Positions 7,620-16,430 are shown, counted from the stretch's first letter. The stretch is 42,878 nt of DNA from Dyadobacter alkalitolerans DSM 23607 (GCF_000428845.1 NZ_AUAS01000021.1:1-42878); one strand, 5' to 3'. Numbers and translations are program-made. The notes: generated by a model not told the origin, from the letters alone.

Positions 7620-9293
7620 TTATATTAAAAGAAAATGTTTCAAATCGGATACCGTGTAGATATCCGGTAGCTGATAGTATCTTTCTGATTCACCTTTTTG
7701 ATCATTCGGCATAGAAATATAAAACGTTGGTGTAAAATCTACCTTAACCTTTTCGCACCATGAATGCATTGCTTCCAATCTTCCTGCTTGTAAATCTAGG
7801 TTTTTGTTCAAGGGATATTTGGAAGCAAAATTTACATAATTTCTATTCTCTTCGACATACCAGTCGTCCAGTGCTCTTTTCGTAATTGTTTCATCGTTAT
7901 CTTCTGCTATTGCTAGTAGGTGTTTCACAGGAGCAGCTTTGATATCCCCTTCGAGGGTTGTAGCGGTAAATAATATTTGTATTTGCACATCAGAATTGTT
8001 ATCCAATAGTTCTTCCATCGGCTTATGTGCATTCGCACATGGGCCGCAGTATGGATTGCATACCTTTATTACCTTATATTTTGCTTCTGGGTTGCCTATT
8101 TTTATCCCTAATCCTTCGGCGCTTTCCGTAAGTTCCTTCTGCCTTTTGAGTAAAGCGTCAAAGATTTGAGGACTGTGTTTGAGTCTCTGTAACTGCGTAT
8201 GCAGTCGCTTACTTTCTTTAGCCTTTTTGAGTGTTGGTAGTACTAATATAATTAGGAAAAATGGCAACATAAATGCAGCTAGTATTTGAAATGAAAGTTC
8301 CGGCCTATATGATATCTCAGTTAAGCTATACCAATTTCCGAGGATTGCAATCGTAATTTGTAAAAGAAGTATACCTTGAACTGAAAGGCACATCACGCAC
8401 CATTGCTTTGCAATTTTCCACTGATACAATATAGAGAATACAATGTATGGAGCTACGAGAATATTGATGTAAGCTGCTATAACCAAAGATGATTTGCTAC
8501 CGATTCCCCAAAATAACAACATCAATACAAGGCCTGTAAAATAACTTAAACCGATTGTGCTCCAACTGACTCCAAATATCTTCGAGTACTTTGATTGTAA
8601 AACTGCGCCGCAGTTAACTTTTTTCCCGGAGTGGCATATCTGCTGCAAGATGGGATTGTGTTGATCAAGCTCATACCACTGTAACAAAGTGGCCGCTAAT
8701 ACTCCTGCAAGCGTTATGATTAGGTAAAGAAATGGAAGCATAGCTACCAACCCATCGTATAATAATGAACTGAATGCGGATGCTACTATTATTATCGGCA
8801 GAGATAATATTTTTATATACCGAATGGCAGAACCTATCTTTTCCTTTTTCTGAATTTTCTCGTATTCCTTTTCTCCGGCCAATTCGTTAGCCTGAGCGAT
8901 TAGCGCGACGTTGGAGCATCGCTCTAAGAACTTATCCTCATCAATCAAAGACCATTTGTGACTCTCAGGGTCAAAAAATTTCACGTTACCATTACCTGAT
9001 TTGGAAACAATGGTAAAAAACCTGCCCTCACCAGTTTGCCCTCTTATTTGTGTTATAAATGGCAATGGAATTTGTGAGATTTTCTCATTTTCAAACCGTA
9101 TTCCAATATTGTCTATTCCGTATCTGTTCAAGACGTCACTTATACTCAGGAGGCTTGGAAAAGAAGGGTGCTCCTCTATACCAGAGACTAGCGTTGTTTC
9201 TGATAACTTAACACCAAGGAGCTTCACTAATAACGCTGCTATCTGGGGGCCGTTAGCCTTAGCCTCGAATAATCTCGCTAAAAAGTCTTGCAT
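7620..9293 (-). CDS. C39-like / VKOR / thioredoxin triple-domain fusion
   Basis: A 557-aa membrane protein with three parts. Residues about 1-135 resemble a C39 peptidase domain: HPSFPSLLSISDVLNRYGI matches the helix after the active site and FFDPE (107-110) keeps the Asp-Pro, but the catalytic Cys is absent. Residues about 155-350 form a vitamin K epoxide reductase domain with the loop cysteines Cys220 and Cys228 and the redox pair CVMC (299-302). Residues about 395-557 form a DsbA/thioredoxin domain with CGPC at 416-419. VKOR-Trx fusions generate disulfides using quinone. The dead C39-like domain could bind the double-glycine leader and bring the oxidase to the Cys-rich precursor (inference). 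It starts 75 bp after the GT25-like gene, same strand. Confidence 0.9.
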   Translation of the reverse strand: MQDFLARLFEAKANGPQIAALLVKLLGVKLSETTLVSGIEEHPSFPSLLSISDVLNRYGIDNIGIRFENEKISQIPLPFITQIRGQTGEGRFFTIVSKSGNGNVKFFDPESHKWSLIDEDKFLERCSNVALIAQANELAGEKEYEKIQKKEKIGSAIRYIKILSLPIIIVASAFSSLLYDGLVAMLPFLYLIITLAGVLAATLLQWYELDQHNPILQQICHSGKKVNCGAVLQSKYSKIFGVSWSTIGLSYFTGLVLMLLFWGIGSKSSLVIAAYINILVAPYIVFSILYQWKIAKQWCVMCLSVQGILLLQITIAILGNWYSLTEISYRPELSFQILAAFMLPFFLIILVLPTLKKAKESKRLHTQLQRLKHSPQIFDALLKRQKELTESAEGLGIKIGNPEAKYKVIKVCNPYCGPCANAHKPMEELLDNNSDVQIQILFTATTLEGDIKAAPVKHLLAIAEDNDETITKRALDDWYVEENRNYVNFASKYPLNKNLDLQAGRLEAMHSWCEKVKVDFTPTFYISMPNDQKGESERYYQLPDIYTVSDLKHFLLI

Positions 9294-9368
9294 TTGTGTA
9301 TGATTTGTTTCGAAAATAAAAATTTAGAAATAGAGAAGTAAAACTATGAAACTTACTTCATTAGCATT

Positions 9369-10634
9369 TCAATTACTTTCAGAAGTTAGCAGGAAATTCC
9401 GAACTATTACATTCAGTCTTGAACTTGTTAAACTATTCCCTTGAGGTTCGAACAGCGGTGATGCCATAATTAGCTTATTTGATGATAATCTCGATATAAA
9501 ATCCTGCAGGGATTCATCGTGTTCGGCAGGCTGCGATAAGATAGAATCGAACATCCTTTTAAATATTATAATCCCGCAAATTGATGAGTATTTATCTATC
9601 CAAAGTAGTGAGTCTGATATTGGAACCGCATGATTAAAACTGCCTTCGTGAGATGTGTAAATCAAACTTGCTCCCATTAAATAGGCACTGATAATTCCCT
9701 TCAAGAATTCCTTTTTTCTATATTCTCGGGAGAGGCGACTCAAAGACGAGCAGTAAAATATCACCTCACAGTCTTGTTTTATACTAAGTTGCACTACTTT
9801 TCGAAGGTATTCCAGTTCGGTATGTAATGTATCGTTAATCTGTCGAGATTCTAATAGCTGTATATCAAATTCACTCTTCTCTCCGAATACGCCTTTTGTA
9901 TTGTTATCCTTTAAATCCGTTTGCCTAACGAACGTTGGTATGCTAACATCATCATAATCATAGTCAGAAACTAAACCCTTTTTACCTTGTATAGACGAGT
10001 TATAGAACCTTTCACCTTCAAGCATATATTGAATAGAATGGTCGGCATCAACGAATAATTGCGAAAGGAAGTGTAAATCAGCATTTTTAGGAGTCACATC
10101 TGAATAACCGAATCCCTTTTGTACAGATATGAATGGGAATATTAAAAACTTTCGATCGAACAATTCGGATATTTTGATATCTGCGCAGTTGTTTTCTGAA
10201 AATGTGGCATTTAACATTCTCTCAAAAGATCTATTAAATAGGATCATAAATTGAGCTCCATTAAAGGCCTCAATCCAGCAAAGATGATCCTTTATAGAGA
10301 AAATACTGCTTAACCAGCTTACCCCTCCGAGTAGTACTTCCGCCTTTTGTTGATCAGCAAGATGTATAGCGTTAATTAGCTTTCTCTTATCGTAGCTTTC
10401 TGTAAACTGATGATCATCTTCACATAACAGTATATATTCATACCCCTGAACCTTGGCATCATTAATAATATGTGTGATGCTTTTCCAAAGACCTATTGTG
10501 CCTAAGCGATGCTGCTTGGCTTCAATTAGTCGTACGGTAAACTCGGATTTATCTTTGAATTCGTTAAGGATATGCTCCCTACGATCTATCCTTGTTTTCA
10601 AGTTTATTAAATACGTAGGTATTTGCATAAACAC
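9369..10634 (-). CDS. GT25-like glycosyltransferase with two tandem domains, second lacking the acidic motif
   Basis: A 421-aa protein. The N-terminal half begins with YLINLKTRIDRREHI and has EDDH at 72-75, both typical of GT25 (LPS galactosyl-/collagen-glucosyltransferase type) enzymes. The C-terminal half repeats the first at an offset of about 225 residues: WIEAFNGAQFMILFNRSF (120-137) aligns with WIDKYSSICGIIIFKRMF (345-362), and ISELFDRKF aligns with ISRLSSNKL. The equivalent of EDDH is SSLS (296-299), so the second domain should be catalytically inactive. It precedes the VKOR-fusion gene by 75 bp and probably belongs to the same transcript. The acceptor is unknown: the peptide, or a surface glycan. 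The Met at codon 3 is an alternative start. Confidence 0.75.
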   Translation of the reverse strand: MFMQIPTYLINLKTRIDRREHILNEFKDKSEFTVRLIEAKQHRLGTIGLWKSITHIINDAKVQGYEYILLCEDDHQFTESYDKRKLINAIHLADQQKAEVLLGGVSWLSSIFSIKDHLCWIEAFNGAQFMILFNRSFERMLNATFSENNCADIKISELFDRKFLIFPFISVQKGFGYSDVTPKNADLHFLSQLFVDADHSIQYMLEGERFYNSSIQGKKGLVSDYDYDDVSIPTFVRQTDLKDNNTKGVFGEKSEFDIQLLESRQINDTLHTELEYLRKVVQLSIKQDCEVIFYCSSLSRLSREYRKKEFLKGIISAYLMGASLIYTSHEGSFNHAVPISDSLLWIDKYSSICGIIIFKRMFDSILSQPAEHDESLQDFISRLSSNKLIMASPLFEPQGNSLTSSRLNVIVRNFLLTSESN

Positions 10635-11265
10635 CAGGTTAGGTTAACAAGTAATGAAAACGTACTATATGGTGAACAGATTTACGACTTGCTAGTCGTA
10701 AAATAAACCGTTATTATGACCTGCCTTGATTGTGACTAAATCGTTATGCCGCTATCAATGTAATGCTGCGTTGTGCGAAGAGTTTTTCAAAGTAAACAAC
10801 AGTTACTTAAAAAAACAAACAAATAGTAATATTTTGTTCTTTTCTTTAATTGTAACAAGGTAGCTTCAATATAGGGTTAATTTTGTAGTAGCAATATCCT
10901 AATTTAAATGAAGTTTGACCGTTCAGATTTTGCACTTACTATGTCGTTAAAAGCAATGAGGTAGCTTTATAAAGATGTGTTGCCACTTTATAGTAACCCT
11001 CAGTTTGAAGAATATCCCAAACGGTCGGCTAGTCCCTCGTTTCACCTAAACTCGAATAGGCTGGCTCTATTGTGTCCGCCTACATAGGTCTCTATGGCGC
11101 ACCTAACCGAATTCGATCATGATTGAATTTGGATGTAGCCGGAGTATTGCATACTGACGGAGAAAAATGTTTGAGCTTCATTGAATTGAGAAACACTGAA
11201 TTCGCGGATTCACAAGAATGAAGTACTACCAGTTGGAAACGTGGGTACTGTGGACTTATTCTACC
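10635..11265. other. 631-bp intergenic stretch without recognisable gene
   Basis: This lies between two minus-strand glycosyltransferase genes. No convincing coding sequence, repeat or terminator was seen. It probably carries the promoter and 5' leader for the GT25-like/VKOR/peptide transcript, but no consensus promoter could be assigned. Confidence 0.4.
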
Positions 11266-12537
11266 CTAAGATCCTGCGGTGATATCCATAAAAAATAATT
11301 CTTCAACTAGCATATCATATTCTTGGCGCATTTTTGAAAGCGAGTGTATATTAATCGCCTTTGCCAAGGCATTTTCAGCAAGGTATTCTCTGAGGGTTGA
11401 ATCAGATAGCAATCGGTCAATTTTGTCTGCAAGTATTTGCGCAGCAATTTTCTTTAAACCATTTTCGTCTATGGTAATAGAAACCTTGAGAGCATCGTGT
11501 TCATCAGTAAAAAGCTCGCTCAAGCCATCAGTATCGGAAACAACAAGCGGAAGTTGATGAAACTGCATTTCAATGGCAGTAAAACTACATTGTTCGTGAA
11601 ACGATGGTATAAGTCCGATATCAGCCATCGAATAAAAATCGGAGACTAAAAGTCGATCAATTTCGCCGGTGTAGACAACTCTGTTCCAATATGGGGCGGG
11701 TAAATTGACGAATTCTGTTATATATCCAGTTCCGATGATCACAATTTTCAAAGTTAAATATTTCTTTGCTAGTTGTGTGAATGCTCCAAGCGCCTGAGCA
11801 ACACCCTTATCCGGTGTGATTCGCCCGCAGAGTATTAAAATATAATCATCATCACTGAAGCCATAGGCTTGGCGCAAGGAGCGTTTTTTGTCATAACTGA
11901 AATTGCTTTCATTGCTCCCATTGTATATGGTTCTGATCTTTTTTTCTGGTATTTCCAGTACATCTATAAAAAAATTTCGGGCGTGATGGGTAACAGCAAC
12001 CGCTTGGTCAGCAAGCAGGACCATACGGCGCTGATATTCTGTCATTTCAAAAGGTTTTGACGAAAGCGATGCCTTATTTTCAGTCCATAGAGTTTTAAAG
12101 TGACTGTCAGAAATATTAAGAAGGTATTTCCAACTAAACGAATGATGAACGTAAAACAATTTCATTATAGGAAGTAACTTCCTAAGTTCCGAGCAAACAT
12201 TCAAGTAATCAATAGTGTTTACCCAAATGACGGGATTAGGCTTTTGGTATATATGTTCATATATTATTCCAGCAAGTTTAAGTGCATAAAATTTCTGCTC
12301 AGGTACCGGCTCGCTTGAGAGCCGTTTCTGACCTAACAAGCTTGGAATTGAAAACGTAGTTATTTCATTTATTACACTTTTCTTTGCCTTGTCCAGTCCA
12401 GCAGTGTCTGTTAATACGACAGTAAGTTCAAATTTTGGATTGTCTTGAAAGTGAGGCATTAATGCATTTGTGAAGCTTCCTTGGCCGAAATGACCGCCTC
12501 TGTTAGCACACTGTAACAGAATAATAGAATATGTCAT
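11266..12537 (-). CDS. GT4-family (GT-B fold) glycosyltransferase
   Basis: A 423-aa retaining glycosyltransferase. The N-terminal half holds a Gly-rich loop (CANRGGHFGQGSF). The C-terminal Rossmann half has ILILCGRITPDKGV (234-245) and the E-x7-E nucleotide-sugar motif, Glu315 and Glu323 in HEQCSFTAIE, followed by LPLVVSDTDGLSELF. No membrane segment is visible, so it should act in the cytoplasm. GT4 enzymes of this kind recur in Bacteroidota GG-peptide gene clusters. It lies upstream of the GT25-like gene on the same strand, but 631 bp away, so co-transcription is uncertain. Surface polysaccharide synthesis is the alternative role. Confidence 0.85.
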   Translation of the reverse strand: MTYSIILLQCANRGGHFGQGSFTNALMPHFQDNPKFELTVVLTDTAGLDKAKKSVINEITTFSIPSLLGQKRLSSEPVPEQKFYALKLAGIIYEHIYQKPNPVIWVNTIDYLNVCSELRKLLPIMKLFYVHHSFSWKYLLNISDSHFKTLWTENKASLSSKPFEMTEYQRRMVLLADQAVAVTHHARNFFIDVLEIPEKKIRTIYNGSNESNFSYDKKRSLRQAYGFSDDDYILILCGRITPDKGVAQALGAFTQLAKKYLTLKIVIIGTGYITEFVNLPAPYWNRVVYTGEIDRLLVSDFYSMADIGLIPSFHEQCSFTAIEMQFHQLPLVVSDTDGLSELFTDEHDALKVSITIDENGLKKIAAQILADKIDRLLSDSTLREYLAENALAKAINIHSLSKMRQEYDMLVEELFFMDITAGS

Positions 12538-12635
12538 GGTTTATAATTTAACCCATCCGATTTCATCAAAAAGAAGGTCTCAACTAATTTTGATTAATAG
12601 TATTTTGGTTTTGTTTAACAGCCGAATCGCCTAGA

Positions 12636-13055
12636 TTAGGTTCCTCCTATTAAATATGTTGGCAGGATAAATGATGCCAAGAAAAAGACAATTCCGGCTA
12701 AGTAAATCGAAATAGCAACTATTTTTTTTCTAGTATACTCGTCCTGGCTTAGATCCTTGGGGATAGGTGTTGATTTTATGAAAATTAAAATTTGTTTTAC
12801 TAGAAGCCATGCCGGTATTCCGAACAACATTACTCCGATAACAAAACGAAGTAATAGGGATAACTCTGGATTATCTTGAATAGAATAAAAGTGTCTGACA
12901 AAAATTGTTATGAAAATTACAAAACCGAAATAATATAAAAATAAAGCTCCTATCATTTTAAAAATATATTCGCTTTCGGCTAAAGCTTCGCCACCTTCTC
13001 TTTTTGCATAGTGGTAACAAAAATCTCGTAAGTCAATTAGAATTCGTTTGAGCAT
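12636..13055 (-). CDS. Small three-helix membrane protein, possible immunity protein
   Basis: A 139-aa protein not matched to a known family. It has three clear hydrophobic segments at about residues 33-55, 65-90 and 112-135 and a polar N-terminus (LRDFCYHYAKREGGEALAESEY). It starts 70 bp after the stop of the Gly-rich lipoprotein gene, same strand, in the usual toxin-then-immunity order. A membrane immunity protein against a pore-forming C-terminal domain would look like this, but the assignment rests only on context and topology. Confidence 0.6.
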   Translation of the reverse strand: MLKRILIDLRDFCYHYAKREGGEALAESEYIFKMIGALFLYYFGFVIFITIFVRHFYSIQDNPELSLLLRFVIGVMLFGIPAWLLVKQILIFIKSTPIPKDLSQDEYTRKKIVAISIYLAGIVFFLASFILPTYLIGGT

Positions 13056-13124
13056 AAAAAAAATTTAGGTAACGCATTCAAGTTTCCCTGACTGCGTTAC
13101 TGTTTCTATTTTTAATAATCATTT

Positions 13125-14426
13125 TTATAAGCTTTCTTCATAAATCATAATTCCTAAGGAAATGGTGCCCAGACTTACAGCTACCCATCCACTAGCAAAT
13201 ATAGAGGCCGTCGTAGCAACCACTGATACGGCAGCTCGTGCATCTGCCCAGTTCATTTGACCATCGGTCAAAGTTATGTATGCTGACGGAATACTTGTTA
13301 AAAGCCCAACACCACCCAATGAAAAGGAAATTACGTTGAATGTTTTGCCTGCTATGACAATAGTAGGTGTATAGTTGTTAATATTTCCACCAATAGATTT
13401 TATAAGTGCTGACGCTTTTTCCCAGGTAATCCCCTGAATACTCGCTACTGTATTGATTGCAAACATTGTCTCCTTGAGATTGTTGTTCATTACAAGGCGA
13501 TCATTTCCCGGAGCTGCGATAGCATTGCTAACATTGAAATTATAAATCTGTGGCAGCGGTGGTGGGTATTGTATATTCCCGGCATCGCTATGGACGTATG
13601 GGTCATAATAGCTGCCGCTACCAGGATAATCGCCTCCGGATCCGCCTCCTCCTGTGGATCCCCCTCCGAACCCTCCGAAGCCGCCATTTCCGGTTGCTGA
13701 GCCGCTGCCATCGCACCAGCCTGACCATACGTTATGGACAACAATAACTAACTCATCGTATGAATTTACATACCAGGTATTCATTGTACCTTGTAAGAAA
13801 TAGTAACAAGTTTGCGTTCTTTCGTTACTGGATTTTTCATTGACATCTGCAAATCCCTTCATTGGAATACCCTTTTCATAGGTAACCCCATTAATTAGAT
13901 TGTCATCCCAATCGACCTTAAGCAGTGTACCAGTGAATTTCGACTTATCAATAACAAAGTTATTTGCTGCAACCTCTTGCATATCATAGGCAATTTGAGC
14001 CAAGAAAGCCAGATTCTTTTTCCCTACCTTGATCACTATTAAGCCTTCGATGACTGGCTGTAGATAATACTTACTTAGTTCCTTTTTGAAAAGTGTTTCT
14101 TCATCATAGACAACTATTCCTGGCCTTGCCTCATCTTCATAGTCAATAGGAACCCACACATACTCCTTCTTTTTTTTGTTTTGGGGCTTCTGCGCCCTAT
14201 CCCAAGCGGCCTTCCGTTTGTGGATTCGATCCCCGCTCGTTCTTTGGGACTGCCTGAGCTGTGGGAGGTAGTCATTTTCAAACCATAATTTAGCGTCTTC
14301 AATAGAAATGTCTTCCAACAAGTCGGTTTCTTCAACCATTTCTGTGATCAAGTCATTACTACAGTTGACGAGTGTTAATCCGCCTGCCATGGTAGCGAAA
14401 GTTTTGATAAAGTGTTTGCGATCCAT
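13125..14426 (-). CDS. Putative lipoprotein with Gly-rich linker and hydrophobic C-terminal domain
   Basis: A 433-aa exported protein. It has a basic start, hydrophobic stretch and lipobox-like LVNC with Cys22. The N-terminal domain (about 40-235: LWFENDYLPQL, then WVPIDYEDEARPG, then FTGTLLKVDW, LINGVTYEKG) resembles the conserved surface module of Bacteroidota secreted proteins with interchangeable C-termini. A Gly/Ser linker (239-271) and a Pro-rich turn (YPPPLPQ) lead to a different domain (about 295-433) with two hydrophobic segments (365-385 and 397-427, rich in Gly and Ala). That layout is consistent with a pore-forming effector. The small 3-TM gene follows 70 bp downstream. Function is inferred; a non-toxic surface protein is possible. 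Confidence 0.6.
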   Translation of the reverse strand: MDRKHFIKTFATMAGGLTLVNCSNDLITEMVEETDLLEDISIEDAKLWFENDYLPQLRQSQRTSGDRIHKRKAAWDRAQKPQNKKKKEYVWVPIDYEDEARPGIVVYDEETLFKKELSKYYLQPVIEGLIVIKVGKKNLAFLAQIAYDMQEVAANNFVIDKSKFTGTLLKVDWDDNLINGVTYEKGIPMKGFADVNEKSSNERTQTCYYFLQGTMNTWYVNSYDELVIVVHNVWSGWCDGSGSATGNGGFGGFGGGSTGGGGSGGDYPGSGSYYDPYVHSDAGNIQYPPPLPQIYNFNVSNAIAAPGNDRLVMNNNLKETMFAINTVASIQGITWEKASALIKSIGGNINNYTPTIVIAGKTFNVISFSLGGVGLLTSIPSAYITLTDGQMNWADARAAVSVVATTASIFASGWVAVSLGTISLGIMIYEESL

Positions 14427-14540
14427 TGAGAGTTGTTATGATGAATGTGAATTTTTTAATAAATATTTTAATTTAATTTTAATAATGCAACAAACGGTTA
14501 CTAAATTGTAGAAAAAATTCTTAAAATATTTATAAAATAT

Positions 14541-15281
14541 ATGTTACAGACTCATACAGCCATCTTCTATACACACAATGAAATTGACGAACTAGTACTT
14601 AAGGCATCGCTTAATTACTTCAAGAATATGGTCTTTGCGAAAAACCTACCATTAAAGACTAAGGGAATTGTGGTGAGTTGTAAACCTGTAACATTCCTTT
14701 TAGAAATGGAGGAAGACATGTCATTAATTACTAATGTAATAGCACCTGAAAGTATCCGTAACCTTGGCCATCTAAGCATTATAGAAAAGATTACGTTAGG
14801 GATGGACTGCTTCCCGAGTGACTTCGTGTCTTTACATGAACATGACGTGCTATACCCGCAAGATTATTTAGTAATCTGTCAAGAGTTGTTGTTAGAACAT
14901 ACCAATTTGTTTGATTATGCGGTATACAATCGCATTTTGGGCGTAAATCGAACGGGATATGTTGATCGCATCATGAATGATTTCCCTCTAAGTTGTACAA
15001 GCTATTCGAGTGAAGTTTTAAAATCTCATTTGCTTGCAAAACGACAGGAGATTCAAAAAAATGGTGGTTGGTGTTATTTGGAGCCAGGATACGGTGGAAG
15101 TAACGGCGATCATTTGAAACGGCTGATTATGGGTGCAGCTTGCGTCCATCCACTAATACACATCAACATGAATAATACAAGTAACAACCATCATTTTACT
15201 AACCATTATTTGACATATGAGCCAATTTCAGATCGAGGATTTACTGAATGGCCAGGAAATCTTTCTCATCTTTTTACATAG
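14541..15281 (+). CDS. Glycosyltransferase-like protein (GT-A type, HEHDV motif)
   Basis: A 246-aa soluble protein transcribed divergently from the lipoprotein gene across a 114-bp, very AT-rich gap. FPSDFVSLHEHDVLYPQDYL (92-110) has the form of the acidic nucleotide-sugar/metal site of GT-A enzymes that report a surface-exposed Asp in an 'EHDxxY' context. A C-terminal Gly-rich GYGGSNGDHLKR block follows. No signal peptide is present. It is not part of the minus-strand transcript but lies in the same glycosyltransferase-rich neighbourhood. The exact family and sugar are unknown. Confidence 0.6.
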   Translation: MLQTHTAIFYTHNEIDELVLKASLNYFKNMVFAKNLPLKTKGIVVSCKPVTFLLEMEEDMSLITNVIAPESIRNLGHLSIIEKITLGMDCFPSDFVSLHEHDVLYPQDYLVICQELLLEHTNLFDYAVYNRILGVNRTGYVDRIMNDFPLSCTSYSSEVLKSHLLAKRQEIQKNGGWCYLEPGYGGSNGDHLKRLIMGAACVHPLIHINMNNTSNNHHFTNHYLTYEPISDRGFTEWPGNLSHLFT

Positions 15282-15421
15282 AGATACATCAAACTTAGCA
15301 GAAAGCTGACACCACTGTTAACAATTGACCACAATTAGAACAGTAATGCTCATATTGAGGTAAAACGTTATTACTCTGGTATAACGACTGGTTACTGGCA
15401 TTATGCTGAATTATTCGATAG

Positions 15422-15556
15422 TATCTTATTACTCTCCTTGCATTAATAGGTCCTTTATTCGCGTTTGATCAGTCATTTTCGCAAGCAGACCTGGAAGATA
15501 CAGCAGTTCCACAGGATCATGGCATTTTTAATAAGTTGGCGTGCGGCGGTTTTTAA
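15422..15556 (+). pseudogene. ORF remnant: hydrophobic segment plus polar tail
   Basis: After an in-frame TAG at 15419-15421 there are 44 open codons to TAA at 15554-15556. They begin YLITLLALIGPLFAFDQSF, a membrane-like helix, followed by a polar tail (ADLEDTAVPQDHGIF). No start codon precedes it. It reads like the last helix and tail of a membrane transporter whose upstream part is gone. It sits just before the decayed racemase gene, in a 332-bp stretch that otherwise shows nothing. Confidence 0.35.
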
Positions 15557-15613
15557 CCATAATTTACTGAGGGTCAATTGTATCGAGTTTTTTATTCAAA
15601 CATTACTTGACTA

Positions 15614-16326
15614 ATGGCTGACAATATCTCTTTGAAATGTATTGGCCTAATCGGTGGCCTGACTTCAAGACCTACGGCAGAGTACTATCGCCTCATTAAT
15701 CAAGCTACGCGCGATCAGTTAGGGGATTTTTATGCTGCTAGAACTTTAATGATACCTGTCGATGCAAGTTTAATTGAGCAATATCAAAATCGTGGCCAAA
15801 TAGGACAAGCTCTCCAAATAATGATAGATGCCGCCCTGCGGCTTGAGCGGGACGGTGCAGACGTAATCATTATTCTGTCAAATAGCCTGCACAGTATGGC
15901 TTACAAGTTGCAAGAAAGAGTTGCAGTACCACTGTTGCATATCATTGAACCGACCGGGTAGGCCATCCAAAAGCAAGGAATAGTCAAGATTGGATTGTTA
16001 TGTAGTGCTTCCTCAAAGGACACCGATTTCTACAAAGCACGTTTGCTGGACCAATTCGAGCTCACAGTAGTGGCCCCCAATTCAATAGATCAAGGCATTA
16101 TTGACATATTGTGGGTGAACAGTTCGCTCAGGGAAAGGTCTTGGCCCCGGGCCGGCAGGAATGTAGGCGAATCCTGCAAGATTTAATTATTCTCGGAGCG
16201 CAAGGTATCATTTTGGGTTGTACCGAAATGGAGCTTTTGGTGTCACAGGCAGATAGCTCCGTTCCACTGTTTGATATGATGGAGCTCCATGCCTTGGCTG
16301 CGGCAGAACAATCTGTCTGTAATTAG
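15614..16326 (+). pseudogene. Aspartate/glutamate racemase family pseudogene
   Basis: The locus encodes a protein of normal family length (about 237 codons) but is broken twice. The first part starts IGLIGGLTSRPTAEYYRLIN, the racemase N-terminal motif, and runs to an in-frame TAG at 15959-15961 after IIEPTG. The same frame then continues (KIGLLCSASSKDTDFYKARL) to about 16110. There a one-base shift moves the coding sequence to the frame that reads FAQGKVLAPGR, IILGCTEMELL and the normal end. The second catalytic Cys (LGCTE) is kept. The position of the first reads SNSLH, with Ser where Cys is expected. The intact enzymes interconvert D- and L-acidic amino acids. Confidence 0.85.
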
Positions 16327-16403
16327 CAGATCTGTTTGAATAGCGGTTGTCGGAAATACTACATCAAAGATCCAATCCACAGCTTAACTAATTGCTGGAT
16401 CCT

Positions 16404-16430
16404 ACCCTTCTGAATCCAATTTAGAAGGGT
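16404..16430. repeat. Short inverted repeat between convergent genes
   Basis: ACCCTTCT (16404-16411) and AGAAGGGT (16423-16430) form a perfect 8-bp stem with an 11-nt loop, between the racemase pseudogene and the convergent hypothetical gene. No T-run follows on either strand, so it is only a weak terminator candidate. Confidence 0.3.

Noticed and set aside
13490..13747. Alternative-frame ORFs across the Gly-rich linker
   Set aside because: Repetitive GGN codons keep other frames open; the long lipoprotein frame explains the region.
13125..14426. Classifying the lipoprotein as a second substrate of the C39 exporter
   Set aside because: It has a Sec/lipobox-type N-terminus and no double-glycine leader.
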